From Plasmodium relictum (taxonomy: Eukaryota; Apicomplexa; Aconoidasida; Haemosporida; Plasmodiidae): 39,903 nucleotides of DNA. The translations under genes and the position numbers were made by a program. Below the pieces are notes generated by a model that saw nothing but the letters and a program-made list of their open reading frames with translations, did not search any database and was not told the DNA's origin. Below, in pieces: positions 21,170 to 33,073 of the stretch. Where the stretch lies: positions 1-39,903 of the forward strand of contig NW_021628521.1 in the NCBI RefSeq assembly GCF_900005765.1. The letters are read 5' to 3'. Every line of letters starts with the position of its first letter. Position 1 is the stretch's first letter.

Positions 21170-22805
21170 TAATGCTTGTCTTTCAACAGAAATAAGTGAA
21201 AAATCATAAACAGTAAATTCATCTTTATTTATTTAATAAAATTTATTCTATTATTTTTTTTCGTATATATATAATTTTATTTAAAGTTTAATAAACAACT
21301 TCCTTTATATATTCTATACAAATAAAAATGAGAAATATGTTCATATCTTCTTTGGATTATTTTATTATGAACTATTTTATTTTTGTTTAGAATAAATATA
21401 AGAATATATGGAATTTATAAAATTAATATGTGAATATTTATATTAATCAAAATCTAATTCATGCATAGGCTTTATTGGAATTGATTTTTAACTTTCAAAA
21501 TATAATATAGAATATTAAATGTTCAAAAAAGATTAAATTTATTATTTGAATTTATGTATCGATATATCTCTATATTTTACATATTGCAAATGAATCTATT
21601 AATCATATAAAATAAAATAAATTTCTTTTAAAGACATTACTATTTTTTTCCCCTTTAAATAGGATTAATATTTGTGTGATACTTAATTGGGACTATTTTT
21701 TTGAAAAATAATTTCTTTAAAGTAAATAGTTGATTTTCATTTAACAAAAATTACCTTCAGTTCATATATTTAACTTTTATATTTACAATTTTTTATTTTT
21801 TGTTGTTTTTCTGTGCTATAAATTTTATCTAAAAAATAAATAAACAAATGAATTAAAACATACAACTTAGATATATTGTAAATTATTTGCTTTCTACAGA
21901 ATAATGCAATTAAATAAACGTAAAATATACAGCATATATATTTGTAATACAAATCATTTTTTTATTTGTTTAATTTTTTATTTTTTAAATTACTTTTATA
22001 ATTTAATAATAATAATAATTAAATAATTTTTATTTAGTCTGGGAACTATGAATAAGGTTAAAAGTTATGACAATTATTTCATATAACCTTTTATATATTT
22101 TCTAATATTATGAATATGTATTTTATATTAGCTGATTTTTATAATGAATTAAAAAAAATTAAACATGCATAGTAGTTATTTTCTTAATGATACCTAATGT
22201 AAAAAAATAAATCTCTTTATGAATGATATTACTAAAATTATTGATTTTTATAATGTTTGTTCTGAGAAATTCATTGAAAATAGCAAAAAATTAAACTTCA
22301 TAGTTTATTAGTTCTATATATATAAAAAATAATATAATTCATGATTTTTATTTATAACATATAAAAAAATAATTATTAAAATATTTAAATAATACTAGAA
22401 AGAAAACCATTTTATTATTGCGTTTATCATTTTATATATCACTAGAAAAAAAACCATTATTATTATATTTTTTATTTTCATGTATTACTAATAAAAAAGG
22501 TATTTTTATTTCTTCATTTGTTGGCTTTATACGTTTACTGGTCTAGAGAACAATTTTTATTATTTATACTAAAATTTATTCATGATAGAACATAAATGTA
22601 ATATATTAGTATTTTTACAATAAAATTCATATTATAATGATATAATAAACTATGTCATTTTAAATGCATTAAACATAATTTTTTTTTTTTAAATAATTTT
22701 TAAACTCTGATACTCATTTAAAAATTTTTTTTTATTTCAAAGAGAGATAATTTTTTACAACATTTAAGTATTATACTTTTTAACAGAGAATGTGAAAAAA
22801 AATAT
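21170..22805. other. Upstream intergenic region of the six-exon gene, no gene seen
   Basis: AT-rich sequence with no credible exons; the 60-codon minus frame at 21770-21952 lacks support. The promoter of the minus-strand gene should lie here, but no motif could be assigned. Confidence 0.6.
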
Positions 22806-22810
22806 AATTA

Positions 22811-23421
22811 TGATTTATTAGTTATCTATTCAGTGGCTTCACTATAGTACTGAAAAAATTAATAAAGAGCTTATATAACCAAATATATGGTTTTTTGGTA
22901 TAAATACTTGCTTTTATTATATATAGTAATATTTATAATATATAACATTTAATGTGAATTAAGCAATTCTATATTTCTTAATAGACATATTTTTACTTTT
23001 ATAAATATGTTATTTACAAAGAATAAGTATATTTTTTTAGCTAAAAACACACACAAAATTAAGTGACAACAAATAATAAAAATTAAAATGTAAGTTATTT
23101 AATATTATTTCAAAATATACGAATCAAATATTACATAAACATTATACTTTTTATGCATTAATTTTTATATTTTAATTAAAAATTGATAATCTTTCAACTC
23201 AAAAAGCCAATTTCCAAAAAAAAAAAATTAAAATTATTTTTTTTTTAAATTACAAAGATGTATAAAAAAAAAATAAACAAAAAAAAAAATATATCTATAT
23301 ACATATATATATATATAAACATATATTTTTTTTTTTAATTGCATCAGTGCATGGCTTGTATTCCCCTAACTAGTAATCTAATTTTATATTACAAAAGATT
23401 AATAACATCTTTTATTAACCA
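22811..23421 (+). mobile_element. Solo LTR with perfect AATTA target duplication
   Basis: Begins TGATTTATTAGTTATC at 22811, ends ACATCTTTTATTAACCA at 23421 (611 bp). AATTA occurs at 22806-22810 and 23422-23426. Contains the GCATCAGTGCATGGC box and A/T-tract centre. Confidence 0.92.
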
Positions 23422-23429
23422 AATTATAA

Positions 23430-24400
23430 GAAACCATTATATATTTTTTATTTAAGATAAAATTTTATGGGATATATTGTAAAAATAATATTACATATTC
23501 TGGTCTCATAAAATATTTAGCGGTGAACAACATGAGTATTAATCCATGAATTATATTCAAAACACTTTAAATCATAAATGCTATATATATTTATTAAATT
23601 GATTGATTATCAAAAAAATTAAAAAAGTTATTATTGAGTTTATTTTTTGTAATTCGTTCTCTCTTAACTATAAGTAAATATACGGACATTACAATATCTA
23701 AAATGTAGAAATTAAAGATAAAATAAATAACAAATCTTAAATTTTTATATTATATTTCCGTAAGTATTAAAATTTATTTATTTTCTATTCGTTCTCTCCT
23801 TTTTTTATACTTAGAAGAAATATAACAGCTATTTGTCAAATTGTTATAAATATATCATTATGAAAAATTTTTATGAAAACACCATTTTTATGTTATAAAT
23901 ATACACATATAAACACAGACATACCGCATCCTATATTACTTTTACATGGTTTCATATGGTCGTTGAGAATTTAAATAATTAAAAATTATTTTTCATCTTT
24001 CTTAATTGATTTTTTAAGTATATTATATATGCTTATTGTCCAAGTACATTTTATAAAGATTAATAAAGTATATAATTATATATAGAAAAATTTATGCATT
24101 TATAACAACAAAATATTTGTTATGTAAGTTATTAAGTAAAAAAAAATATATCTCAATAAAAATAAAGAAGAGGATAAAAATTTGAAAAAATTTAATTATT
24201 TAAACATTACATATGTATTTTTATAATTGATATCCAAAAAATAAAAAATTTGTATATCTGTATTAATAATAATAACCATAATAAAGAATAATATGCTTAG
24301 AATTTGTTATTTATGAATTTATAAATAATATATAATATACATATACAATAACTATTAATTTAGATAACATATATATTCTATATAAGTCAAATTATGATTA
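23430..24400. other. Intergenic AT-rich stretch without genes
   Basis: Nothing recognisable on either strand beyond homopolymer runs. Confidence 0.55.
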
Positions 24401-24406
24401 TTCAAT

Positions 24407-24794
24407 ATTTATTTATTAATTTTTCGAAGATTTTTGTATTGCATTGAATAATCAAATTAAGGGAATGCATAGTGGATTTTACTAATTTTATCTATTGAAA
24501 AATTACTTATTATAGATGATATATATAATCTTTAAATATATATAATGAGAGAAAAATGACTTATTTATATGGAATTTATAATTCTTTAATTGAAATTATA
24601 TTAACTCAATATTTTATTATTCTCAACATAACAACTAACTTAAAAAACATTCATATAGTTTAATAAAAATTCTTGTTCATTTTTATTAATATTCAAATAT
24701 TCAATATTTACAAACATTTTATAATATGATATATATATATATATATTATCTTTTATTAAAATTTAATTCTCGTGATGAAAAGAGATATTCATCA
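24407..24794 (+). mobile_element. Strongly diverged LTR-like segment
   Basis: Left end resembles an LTR start (TTTATTAATTTTTCG...GAATAATCAAATTAAG, then GAATGCAT). The right end is a perfect stem, GTGATGAA/TTCATCAC, ending near CA at 24794, in the place where canonical LTRs have GGTTAATA/TATTAACC. Boundaries approximate. Confidence 0.4.
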
Positions 24795-25010
24795 CTAATT
24801 ATTCATTAATTAATAATCTAAAAAAATCATTATCATTTTATACGTATAGAAAATCAATTTCCAACAAAATAATGTCGATACAAATAATGAAAAATAACAA
24901 AAAAAAAATTTTTTTATTGTACTTATTTTTTTAAATTATTAATTTAAAGTATTCTCTCACATATTTTTCATACATTACTAAATTTTTAGTATTATTTTAT
25001 ATTTTCCTAC

Positions 25011-25535
25011 TGTTTTATTAATTGCCTGCTCAATGACTTTGCTAGAGTATTGAACAAACAAATTAATAAAGAGCATGTATAACTAAATATACGAATTTTT
25101 ATATATAAATACTTATTTTATTATATATATAATAGCATTTTATAATATATAATATTTAATTTGAATTAAGAAATTCTATATTGCTTAACCGACATATGTT
25201 CACTTTTATAAATGTATTTTTATTTACAAAGAATAAGTGTATCATTTTAATTAAAAACACACACAAGATTTGTAAAAAATAACAAAAATTAAATTTTGAG
25301 TTATTCAATGTTATTAAAGAAAATATACAAATTGAATACAAAATAAGCGTTATATTTTCTATAATTATGTTTATCTTTTAATTAAAATTTAATAATCTTT
25401 CAACTTAAAAACGTTAACAGCTTCCTAAAAAAAAAATTATTTTTTTTTAACGTCATTGTATGACTGACTTACATTTTCCCGACTAGTAAGCTAATTTTAT
25501 ATCACAAAAGGTCAATAACATTTTTTTATTAGCCA
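25011..25535 (+). mobile_element. LTR, plus orientation
   Basis: Begins TGTTTTATTAATTGCC, continues CTTTGCTAGAGTATTGAACA and AATTAATAAAGAGCATG, ends TTTTTTTATTAGCCA at 25535. Interior box CATTGTATGACTGACTTAC and A/T tract near 25425-25450 are present. No perfect target duplication. Confidence 0.9.
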
Positions 25536-25925
25536 CCCATTGAGTATTTGAAAAGGCTTAAAATATTCTTTATTGCTGAGGTATGAATAATACATATGTA
25601 TTTAAACTGTATAAACAAAATATTAGAGAATTTATGTAATACACAGAAATGAATTTCAAAGATATAAATAATATGCGTAAATGTTCTTTCTAATATTCAT
25701 AAATATAACAATACAAATAACATATATATATTAAAAAAATAATTGAAAATGAATAATATATTTATATTTATTGTTGAAAAGAATAATTAGAATTGCTAAA
25801 AAAAAAAAAAATAAAAGTAACTTAAATTATGTTACTAAAAATTTTAGATATTGTATATATGTACTCTTTTATAGATAAAAAGTGTTTATAAAGTTATATA
25901 AAAAATTTTATTTCTTTTGAGTTAT

Positions 25926-26414
25926 TGGATAATAAAAGGTATTATTGACCTTTTTGAGTTTTTAATATGGTAAAACATATTGCAAGTAAAAGTTTCTACA
26001 TGGGACAGGGTATTCTAAAGATACGCCTGTAAAGATACATATAGCAAGCTTTGTATATAAAGATATGTGCACAAAAATGTACATAAAATAGGTATAATTA
26101 AGTGTTTTCGTATTAATTTAAAAAAAAGGGAATACTGATTTGCTCTTTTTACATATAATTTTAATAGCATGAATGATTTAAGTTTAAATAGTAGATAATA
26201 GTTTCAATAATACCATAAAAACGTTAATAAAATTTTGATATAAATTAAAATTTTTTACTTTATATTATATATCATAATTATATAAAAATATATAATTATC
26301 TATAATAAATTATTTTGCAATATATAAAACAAGTGGAAGTTTCTCTACATTATTTTTATTAATATAACCTTTTAATATATTAGAAAAGTATTCAAACGTC
26401 CAATTAATAAATGA
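25926..26414 (-). mobile_element. Diverged LTR (subfamily B) with imperfect duplication
   Basis: Plus strand begins TGGATAATAAAAGGTATTAT then TGACC and ends CCAATTAATAAATGA. Flanks are GTTAT before and GATAT after, one mismatch. Interior carries degenerate AAAGATACAT-type repeats (about 26020-26095). Lacks the canonical GTCAGTGCATGG box. Confidence 0.65.
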
Positions 26415-26688
26415 GATATTTCCTCAAATGCCCTGTTTACATATCTAACTTTTACATTATATTACTAATTCAGTTATTTAAAAAATTAAATAACACAATT
26501 TATTGTTTATTCTATTGTGGAAAAATCTATAAAATTTTCATTGTGCGCTACCTCTACAATAGTCCACATCATTCCTATTCAAATATCTCATAGAATATAA
26601 TATTACAAAATTTTATATCAACATTAACAATTGGTTTATTTTTAATTTTATTTAATATGTCTTTTTCTATTGATCAAATAAGTAATTA

Positions 26689-27842
26689 ATTTATTAATTG
26701 TTCATTCAAATATTTTTGTAGAATATTGAATAGTAAAATTAACGAAGAGTATGTGTAATGATCTTTATTGATTTTATTTATTATAAAATTACTTATTATA
26801 GATGGTATATAGTCGTGATATAATTATATTATATTATATTATATAACATGAAACAAATAATTTATTTTATTTAAAATTTACAATATTTTAAAAAATTTTG
26901 ATTTAATATTTTATTTATTTTTAAAATTCTAATTAATTTAAAGAAATTAGTTAATTGATTTATTAATTTCCTGCTCAAAGACTTTGCTAGAATATTGAAC
27001 AAACAAATTAATAAAGAGCATGTACAACTAAATATACGTTTATATATATATATATATATATATGCATACTTATTTTTATTATATATATATTGGCGTTTTA
27101 TAATATGTAATATTTATATTATACATTAAATTATTTTGCATTGCTTAACAGATGTTTGTTTATTTTTATAAATATGTTTTTATTTACAAAGAACAAGTAC
27201 ATTCTTTTAGTCAAAAACACACACAACGTTTATAACAAATAAAAAAACTTAGAACCCTGATTTATTCAATGTTACTTCAAAATATACACACTAAATATAA
27301 CATAAACATTATACTTTTTCATATATTAAGTTTTTATGTAAGTAAAAATTAATTCTCTTTTTAATTCGAACAAATGTCAACCTACATAAAAAAAAAAAAA
27401 TAACTTTATATTTTTTTTTTTTAACTGGCGTCAGTGCATGTCTGATTTATATTTTCCTGATTAGTGGCTCATTTTATTCTACAAAAGGTTAATAACAATT
27501 TTTTTATTAACCAAAGAGATACTTGGTATTTGTATAATAGTAATTTTTTTCATTAATTTATAAATTGGTACATGAATATAAAAATAAATATATAAATGTC
27601 TATGAAAATGGCATATAAAATCTTTCCTTTTACACTTTTTTTATACAATTTTTTTTGTAATTATGATGATTTTTTTTTTTTATAATATTTCTCTATGTAC
27701 GATTAGTAAATTTAGTAATGAACCGTTTTTATACTATCAAAAACAAAAATATTAAATTAAAATGTATTTGCGAAAAATATTTTTGTCTTAAATTTTTTCT
27801 TTCTAAATTATGCTTGTAGGTTAATAAAAAGATTGTTAATTT
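26689..27842 (+). mobile_element. Diverged LTR split by a canonical LTR
   Basis: The left part (26689-26955) begins TTTATTAATTGTTCATTC and contains GTAGAATATTGAATAG and AACGAAGAGTATGTG. The right part resumes at 27514 and appears to end near AGGTTAATAAAAAGATTGTT. The LTR at 26956-27513 sits inside. Right boundary approximate. Confidence 0.5.
26956..27513 (+). mobile_element. LTR, plus orientation, nested
   Basis: Begins TGATTTATTAATTTCCTGC, continues CTTTGCTAGAATATTGAAC, ends AATTTTTTTATTAACCA at 27513 (558 bp). Has a TA microsatellite at 27045-27062, GTCAGTGCATG box and A/T tract. Flanks TTAAT and AAGAG do not match. Confidence 0.9.
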
Positions 27843-28053
27843 TTCTCTGAATACTAAGAAAATCTTAAAGAGTAAAAAGTAAGGCATACTGAACTTACTT
27901 ATAAGTACATTAAAATACTAGATTATCAATAAAAAGTATTAGTAATCTTTTAAATGTCAGAACTAGTAAAAATAAGTGTTATATAAAGAGTTGTTCATAT
28001 AAAGAATTTAGGATAATATCTTTACAACTAGCGAAAGATGTTATCTTATAAAG

Positions 28054-28665
28054 TCAGTAAAGAAGGCTATTGACTTTCTTGAATTTATTCGTATGGTAAA
28101 AACTATTATGAACAAGAGTTTGCTAATACATGCAATATATTCAAAAAGACATGTATACAAATATATGTATACAAAGGCATATGCACAAAGATGTGTGCAA
28201 TAAGATATGTACACTAAGATGCGTATATTAAAATATCTATACATGAGCACATAAAAAAGAAAGATATATTTTTTGTTAATTTTTTAAGAGGAGATTTTAT
28301 ATTTTTATTTTATTAATGAATGAATAAAAAATTAGTGTTTGCTTTTTTTCTTGTAATTTTAGAAGATATAAAGTATTCAAGTTTTTAATAACAGATAATA
28401 GTTTTTAAAAACTATATAAACATCATTATAAAAATTTAATATATTATGAATAGTTAAATTTTAATTTTAACATGGCATTAATTTGGGAATATCTAAGTTT
28501 AATATAAAATAAATTATTTATTTTATACTATACAATTTAATTATATCAACAGTATGTGATTATCTATAAGTGATTCTATAATAAATAAAAAAAATAGAAA
28601 TTCCTCTACATGCTTTTTATTAATTTGTTCAATACAATAGTCTTTAGATGATAAATTAATAAACA
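28054..28665 (-). mobile_element. Diverged LTR (subfamily B)
   Basis: Plus strand start TCAGTAAAGAAGGCTATTGA aligns with the 25926 copy (followed by TTTCTTGAATTTATTC and TATGGTAAAA); end block CTTTTTATTAATTTGTTC...AAATTAATAAACA. Contains a degenerate tandem repeat. Confidence 0.6.
28145..28250. repeat. Degenerate tandem repeat, about 15-16 bp unit
   Basis: About six imperfect units of the type ACAAAGATATGTATAC (GACATGTATACAAATATATG, TACAAAGGCATATGCAC, AAAGATGTGTGCAATAAG, ATATGTACACTAAGATGCG). Related units occur at 26020-26095, 29215-29280 and, inverted, 35095-35270. Confidence 0.65.
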
Positions 28666-29138
28666 ATTTACTATATTATTTTTAAACACACCATTTAATA
28701 TTCCAAAAATAAGTAGTATAAATGTATATAGTTAATAAAAAAAAAATTTTGAAATATATAGACTAGAAATAGTTATTACTAAAATGCTAATAGTTATATT
28801 ATAATTCATATTTTATTCTATCCTAATAATTTTATATCAATATAAATTTTATAAAAAACCATTATTTATTTTAATAATATATCAGTAATTTATATTAATA
28901 CTTTATATTATTATATTATTTTAAAGATGAAATTATCTAGTATTTATATGGGATATGTTTAATGAATATGACTTTTTAAATGCCTTTAATTTTTTTAGAA
29001 GACTTTATTTTATTAATTATAATGAAAGCAATACAAAAAGAAAAAGAAAAGTCACTTTTTCATTTTTATTAAATATTTTTTGTACTTAAATTCTTTATTT
29101 TTTCTAAACAACTATCAAATCTTTTATTTATTACAATC

Positions 29139-29732
29139 TGGTAAATAAAGGATTTCATTTACCTTTTTAGATTTTAAAATAACGAAATATAGCATATAAA
29201 TGTTATTAATGTATGTACAATACTAGCAAAATACACGTTTAAATATATGCATATCAAGGTATGTATATCAATCCTTTATTATAGGGATAGATATATAGAA
29301 AAACGAATCTGTAAATATCTTTTTGTAGAAATATATATCATAGAAATAAAAAGAAAAACTAGAAAAATGTGTATAATTAGGCTTATACAAATTATTTTAA
29401 TTTTTTTTTTTAAAATATTTTTTTCATGAAAATTTTTTTTAAGAAAAATTATATATTTTTTCAGAAAGTTTATTTTGAATAAAAAAGCAAATCTTGTGAA
29501 CTAATAAAAACTTTTATTGCAAAAAATGAAATTAATACTTTAAAAAAAATATGCTAGCTAACAGGGATTTTTTTTATTTTATATTATGATTATAATTGTT
29601 TTAACAAAAATTATTACTTATATTAAAGTAATTTATAATTAATAAATATAGTAGACATTTATCTATGTAATCTTTATTAATTTGATTGTTTAAACTACTT
29701 TGAAAGTATTCAAACTGTCAATTAATAAATCA
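29139..29732 (-). mobile_element. Diverged LTR (subfamily B)
   Basis: Plus strand begins TGGTAAATAAAGGATTTCAT then TTACC, and ends CAAACTGTCAATTAATAAATCA at 29732. Both termini form stems (GGTAAAT/ATTTACC; TACTTT/AAAGTA within GTTT/AAAC). Flanking 5-mers do not match. Confidence 0.7.
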
Positions 29733-29734
29733 TA

Positions 29735-30635
29735 AAAATTATAATTTGAATAAATATTTTTTATAATTGAATTTTTCAATTTTTTTTGGACTTAAATTAT
29801 ATCTATAAAAAGTGAAATTAAAAGAAAATAAATATTGTTTGAATTAAAATAACGACCAAAATATATAATTAAAAGTGAAATACTGAAAAAACAATAGTAA
29901 TTATCAAATGTAAATAATAAAGAAAAATTATTTAAATAATTAAGAATCACAAATTAAAAATAATAATGATTATAAAAATAATGAACATATTAATGTTTTA
30001 ATGATTTCTCTACAAGAACTCACTTCGATGCTGCACTCATTTTCCATTTAAAAATTTTAATTATTAATCCATCTAAATATAATTGCATTTAAATATTAAT
30101 TGAATTATATAGAATAAATTAATTGCACACCTTTAAAAAAATTTCATTAGTAATCAAAATGTTTTTTTATAATTGTATGTAACTTAATGCACATAAAAAT
30201 TGTTTTTGCAAAAAATTGAAATAGTAGAATAGAATAACTATAATTTACTTCCTTTAAACAATTAGTTTTTCTTTGATTTCAATCTAAATGAAAATGAAAT
30301 TATTTTTTTTTCTAATTTAAAAAAAAAAAAAAAATCAAAAATATTGTTTAATACAGAAGAATTATCAATTTAGTAATAAATTTAATTCTATTAATATATA
30401 AAATATATTTATGTTTTTCTAAGGAAGGAATTAGATTAAGTACCTTTGAATCATTTCTATATTTTATTATTTTTTATTATAACTTACTATTTATCAATCA
30501 TAATCACTATTTTTTTTATTTTTTTCATTTATATATATAAATTCTACACAAAAATGAATTTAGCAATCATTTAATTTTGAAAAACAAATTTATAATAAAT
30601 TTTCATAAGATTTTTTTTTCTCGTTTTAAAAATAA
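29735..30635. other. Intergenic region upstream of the membrane-protein gene
   Basis: AT-rich, no gene or LTR end found; contains the presumed promoter and 5' untranslated region of the gene starting at 30641. Confidence 0.55.
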
Positions 30636-30640
30636 GCAAA

Positions 30641-30875
30641 ATGAGTGCAGCTCAAAATAATGCTATTTATAATACCTCATTTGTTATGGATATTAGTGAG
30701 AATTCAGATCTTTCAGAAAAAGTTACCCCACCTGTACCTACCAGTGAATCTAATTTAATCATTAAAAACGAATATTTATTTATGTTAGTACTATCCATAA
30801 TTTATTTAATATTAGTTCTTCTCATTTGCTTCCTTGATCTTTTAAGCAATAAAAAAAAAGATGATGTAAGATTAT

Positions 30876-30910
<35 letters not shown>

Positions 30911-31078
30911 CTCTCTTTTTCCAATTATTTATTTTAATTAAAATTAATTTTCTGTAAAAAAAAAATGAAATTATTTGTTATAATATGATTTTAAAATTTT
31001 TTATAGATACGGAAACGATCACTATTTACAGGAAATCTCATGAGAGAGCAAATAGAATATAGGACAACAGAAATATAA
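30641..31078 (+). CDS. Small single-pass membrane protein, two exons, unknown function
   Basis: Exon 1 is 30641-30865 (75 codons), intron 30866-31006 (141 bp, GTAAGA...TTTTTATAG, containing a TA run), exon 2 31007-31078 (23 codons plus TAA); phase 0. The 98-residue protein has a polar Ser/Asn/Pro-rich N-terminus (residues 1-43), one strong membrane span (about 45-68, YLFMLVLSIIYLILVLLICF), a KKKDD stop-transfer patch and a basic tail (IRKRSLF...YRTTEI). There is no N-terminal signal sequence and no PEXEL. This layout is that of small PEXEL-negative exported membrane proteins of Plasmodium (such as REX2 or SEMP1); I infer likeness in architecture only. An unspliced reading also stays open to 30937 but runs into a TA repeat, so splicing is preferred. 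Confidence 0.8.
30866..31006 (+). other. Intron of the membrane-protein gene
   Basis: GAT|GTAAGA donor and TTATAG|ATA acceptor; contains (TA)n at about 30882-30906 and a poly-A run. Confidence 0.8.
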
Positions 31079-31079
31079 T

Positions 31080-32585
31080 AAGCAGTCATAGAAAAATAAG
31101 AAAAATGTTTACAGAATATTATAAAAATTAGTTTCAAAAGTATATTACTCTATATATATATATTTCGTTTTCTTATAATTTTATTGCTTAATGAGCACCT
31201 CTAATTATTTTATTTAAATTAATATTATATGGATTAGAAAAAAAAATACAACTTAAAATTTTATCTAATTTTTAAATTAAATTATGAAACATATATATCA
31301 AAATGAAATATTTCATGGTATTTTTTACAAAAAGGATATGATATATATATTTCTATTTATTATTTATGAAAATATAAATATAAATTACCTAATAATTTTT
31401 TTAAAATTATATATTTAATATTAAACTACAAATATTTGGATGAACTTATATTTAACTACTAAAAATATATTCATAATTTTTTTAAAAATTAATGTCAATT
31501 TTTCTATTTAAATTTCACCCAATTTTTTATTTTTATTTAAAAAGTAACTTATAAACAAATTAAAAATAAGATACCATATCATAATATTCCTTCTTCGAAA
31601 TGCTTATCTTTAGAGTACACATTTAAAATTATTTTATGAAATTGTATATTCTACACTTTTGAAGTGAGTGAAATTCTTATTCAATTAGTAATTAAAAATC
31701 ATATTTATGAACTTTTTTATATACAACTTTAGCATAACTTAAACGCTTAATAAAATATATAATAAATGGAAATTATGTTGTTAATGTTTTTATTTGTTTC
31801 ACAATATAAAAATAATTAATACGAAATTCATTAATTACACAGTAAGATGTTAAACAAAAATGCTACATATCTCTCATCTTAGAAAAACATTATTTAAAAA
31901 AAAATTATTTATTAAAAACAAGTTGTTGAATTCTTTTTATTTTATAGAAAAAATAAATTTCTTTCTCATTGAGATTTTGTATGTTATTTAATTTTTAATT
32001 GTATTAATATGTGAAACATATAAATGTTTTATTTTACACTTCTTAATATGTACTTAAGATCCTGAGAAAATTTAATAATCATTAATGAAACTATTATAAA
32101 TTTTCTTTTAGATCAAAAATAAATTAGTTAATATAAAATATTTTTTAAAGAATAAATTAAATAAATTCATTTTGCTGGGTAAAATATACTTAATGTTTAT
32201 TTGAATACATAATACACTCTTCTATTTGAATTTTTTTTTTATTTTTTTTATTGTTTTTTCTACATTTTGAAACATCATAAATTTTTATTTATAATCTAAT
32301 TCACCTTTCATTTATTTATTATCTCATTAAATTTTATATAAACAGCTATTTTTATGTAAATAAGTATAATTTTAAAAAAATCAGTTGAGAACTTTGTAGA
32401 ACTCTTTATATTTTATTTTTTATAATTCCTTTTGTTTTATATAAAAAAAAATATTTATATTTCGATTAAAATATAAGTTATTCTATTATATTATGAAAAA
32501 AAAAGTTTTTGAATCATCTTCAAAAAAAAAAATTTATTTGCAACAAATTAGATGCTTTCTAAAGATTATTAAAAAATAAACCTAT
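31080..32585. other. Intergenic AT-rich stretch without genes
   Basis: No gene, LTR end or other element recognised. Confidence 0.55.
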
Positions 32586-32590
32586 TAACC

Positions 32591-33070
32591 TGATTTATTA
32601 ATAGGTTACTCATTGACTTTGACAAAGTACTAAAAAAAAAAAAAAAATAAAATAAAGAGGATGTAAAGTGATATCTACTAATTTTAATTATTGTAAAAAT
32701 AATTTTGTAATAATAAGTAAACTTTATATAATTACAATTCATAGCATGAAATAAATAGTTTATTTCATATAATACTTTAATTTTTTCAAATAAATAAATA
32801 ACAGTTTAATTTATTATTATTATTATTATTATTAACATAATATTTATTTTATAAAAGATAATTAATTAATTTAACAAAAATTTATACTTATTTTTATTGA
32901 AACTTAAATCGTTCCTATAATAACCTTTGAATATATATAAAATAATATTTTTAAATAAGATAGGAATTTTCTATTAGAGTTATTAAAAGTCCTTTTAAAA
33001 AATTGTACTTAAAATTAACAAAAAAATAATATTTTTGTCTATCTTAACATAGAATTAAAATCCATTATTC
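32591..33070 (+). mobile_element. Diverged LTR-like segment
   Basis: Begins TGATTTATTAATAGGTTAC and contains GACTTTGACAAAGTAC (a perfect small stem), a poly-A run, then AATAAAGAGGATGTAAAG. A (TTA)n run lies at about 32813-32833. The right end could not be located with confidence. Confidence 0.5.
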
Positions 33071-33073
33071 ATC

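Noticed and set aside
26411-26593. 60-codon plus frame beginning at an LTR end
   Set aside because: Starts in the LTR terminus and has no splice partner or motif; chance frame.
28041-28250. 69-codon minus frame, Tyr/Cys-rich and hydrophobic
   Set aside because: Lies wholly in a diverged LTR and its degenerate tandem repeat.
29247-29429. 60-codon plus frame
   Set aside because: Inside a subfamily B LTR; no conserved features.
30866-30937. Unspliced read-through of the small membrane-protein frame
   Set aside because: It translates a TA microsatellite into Tyr-Ile repeats; the GTAAGA donor and TTTATAG acceptor give a cleaner second exon.
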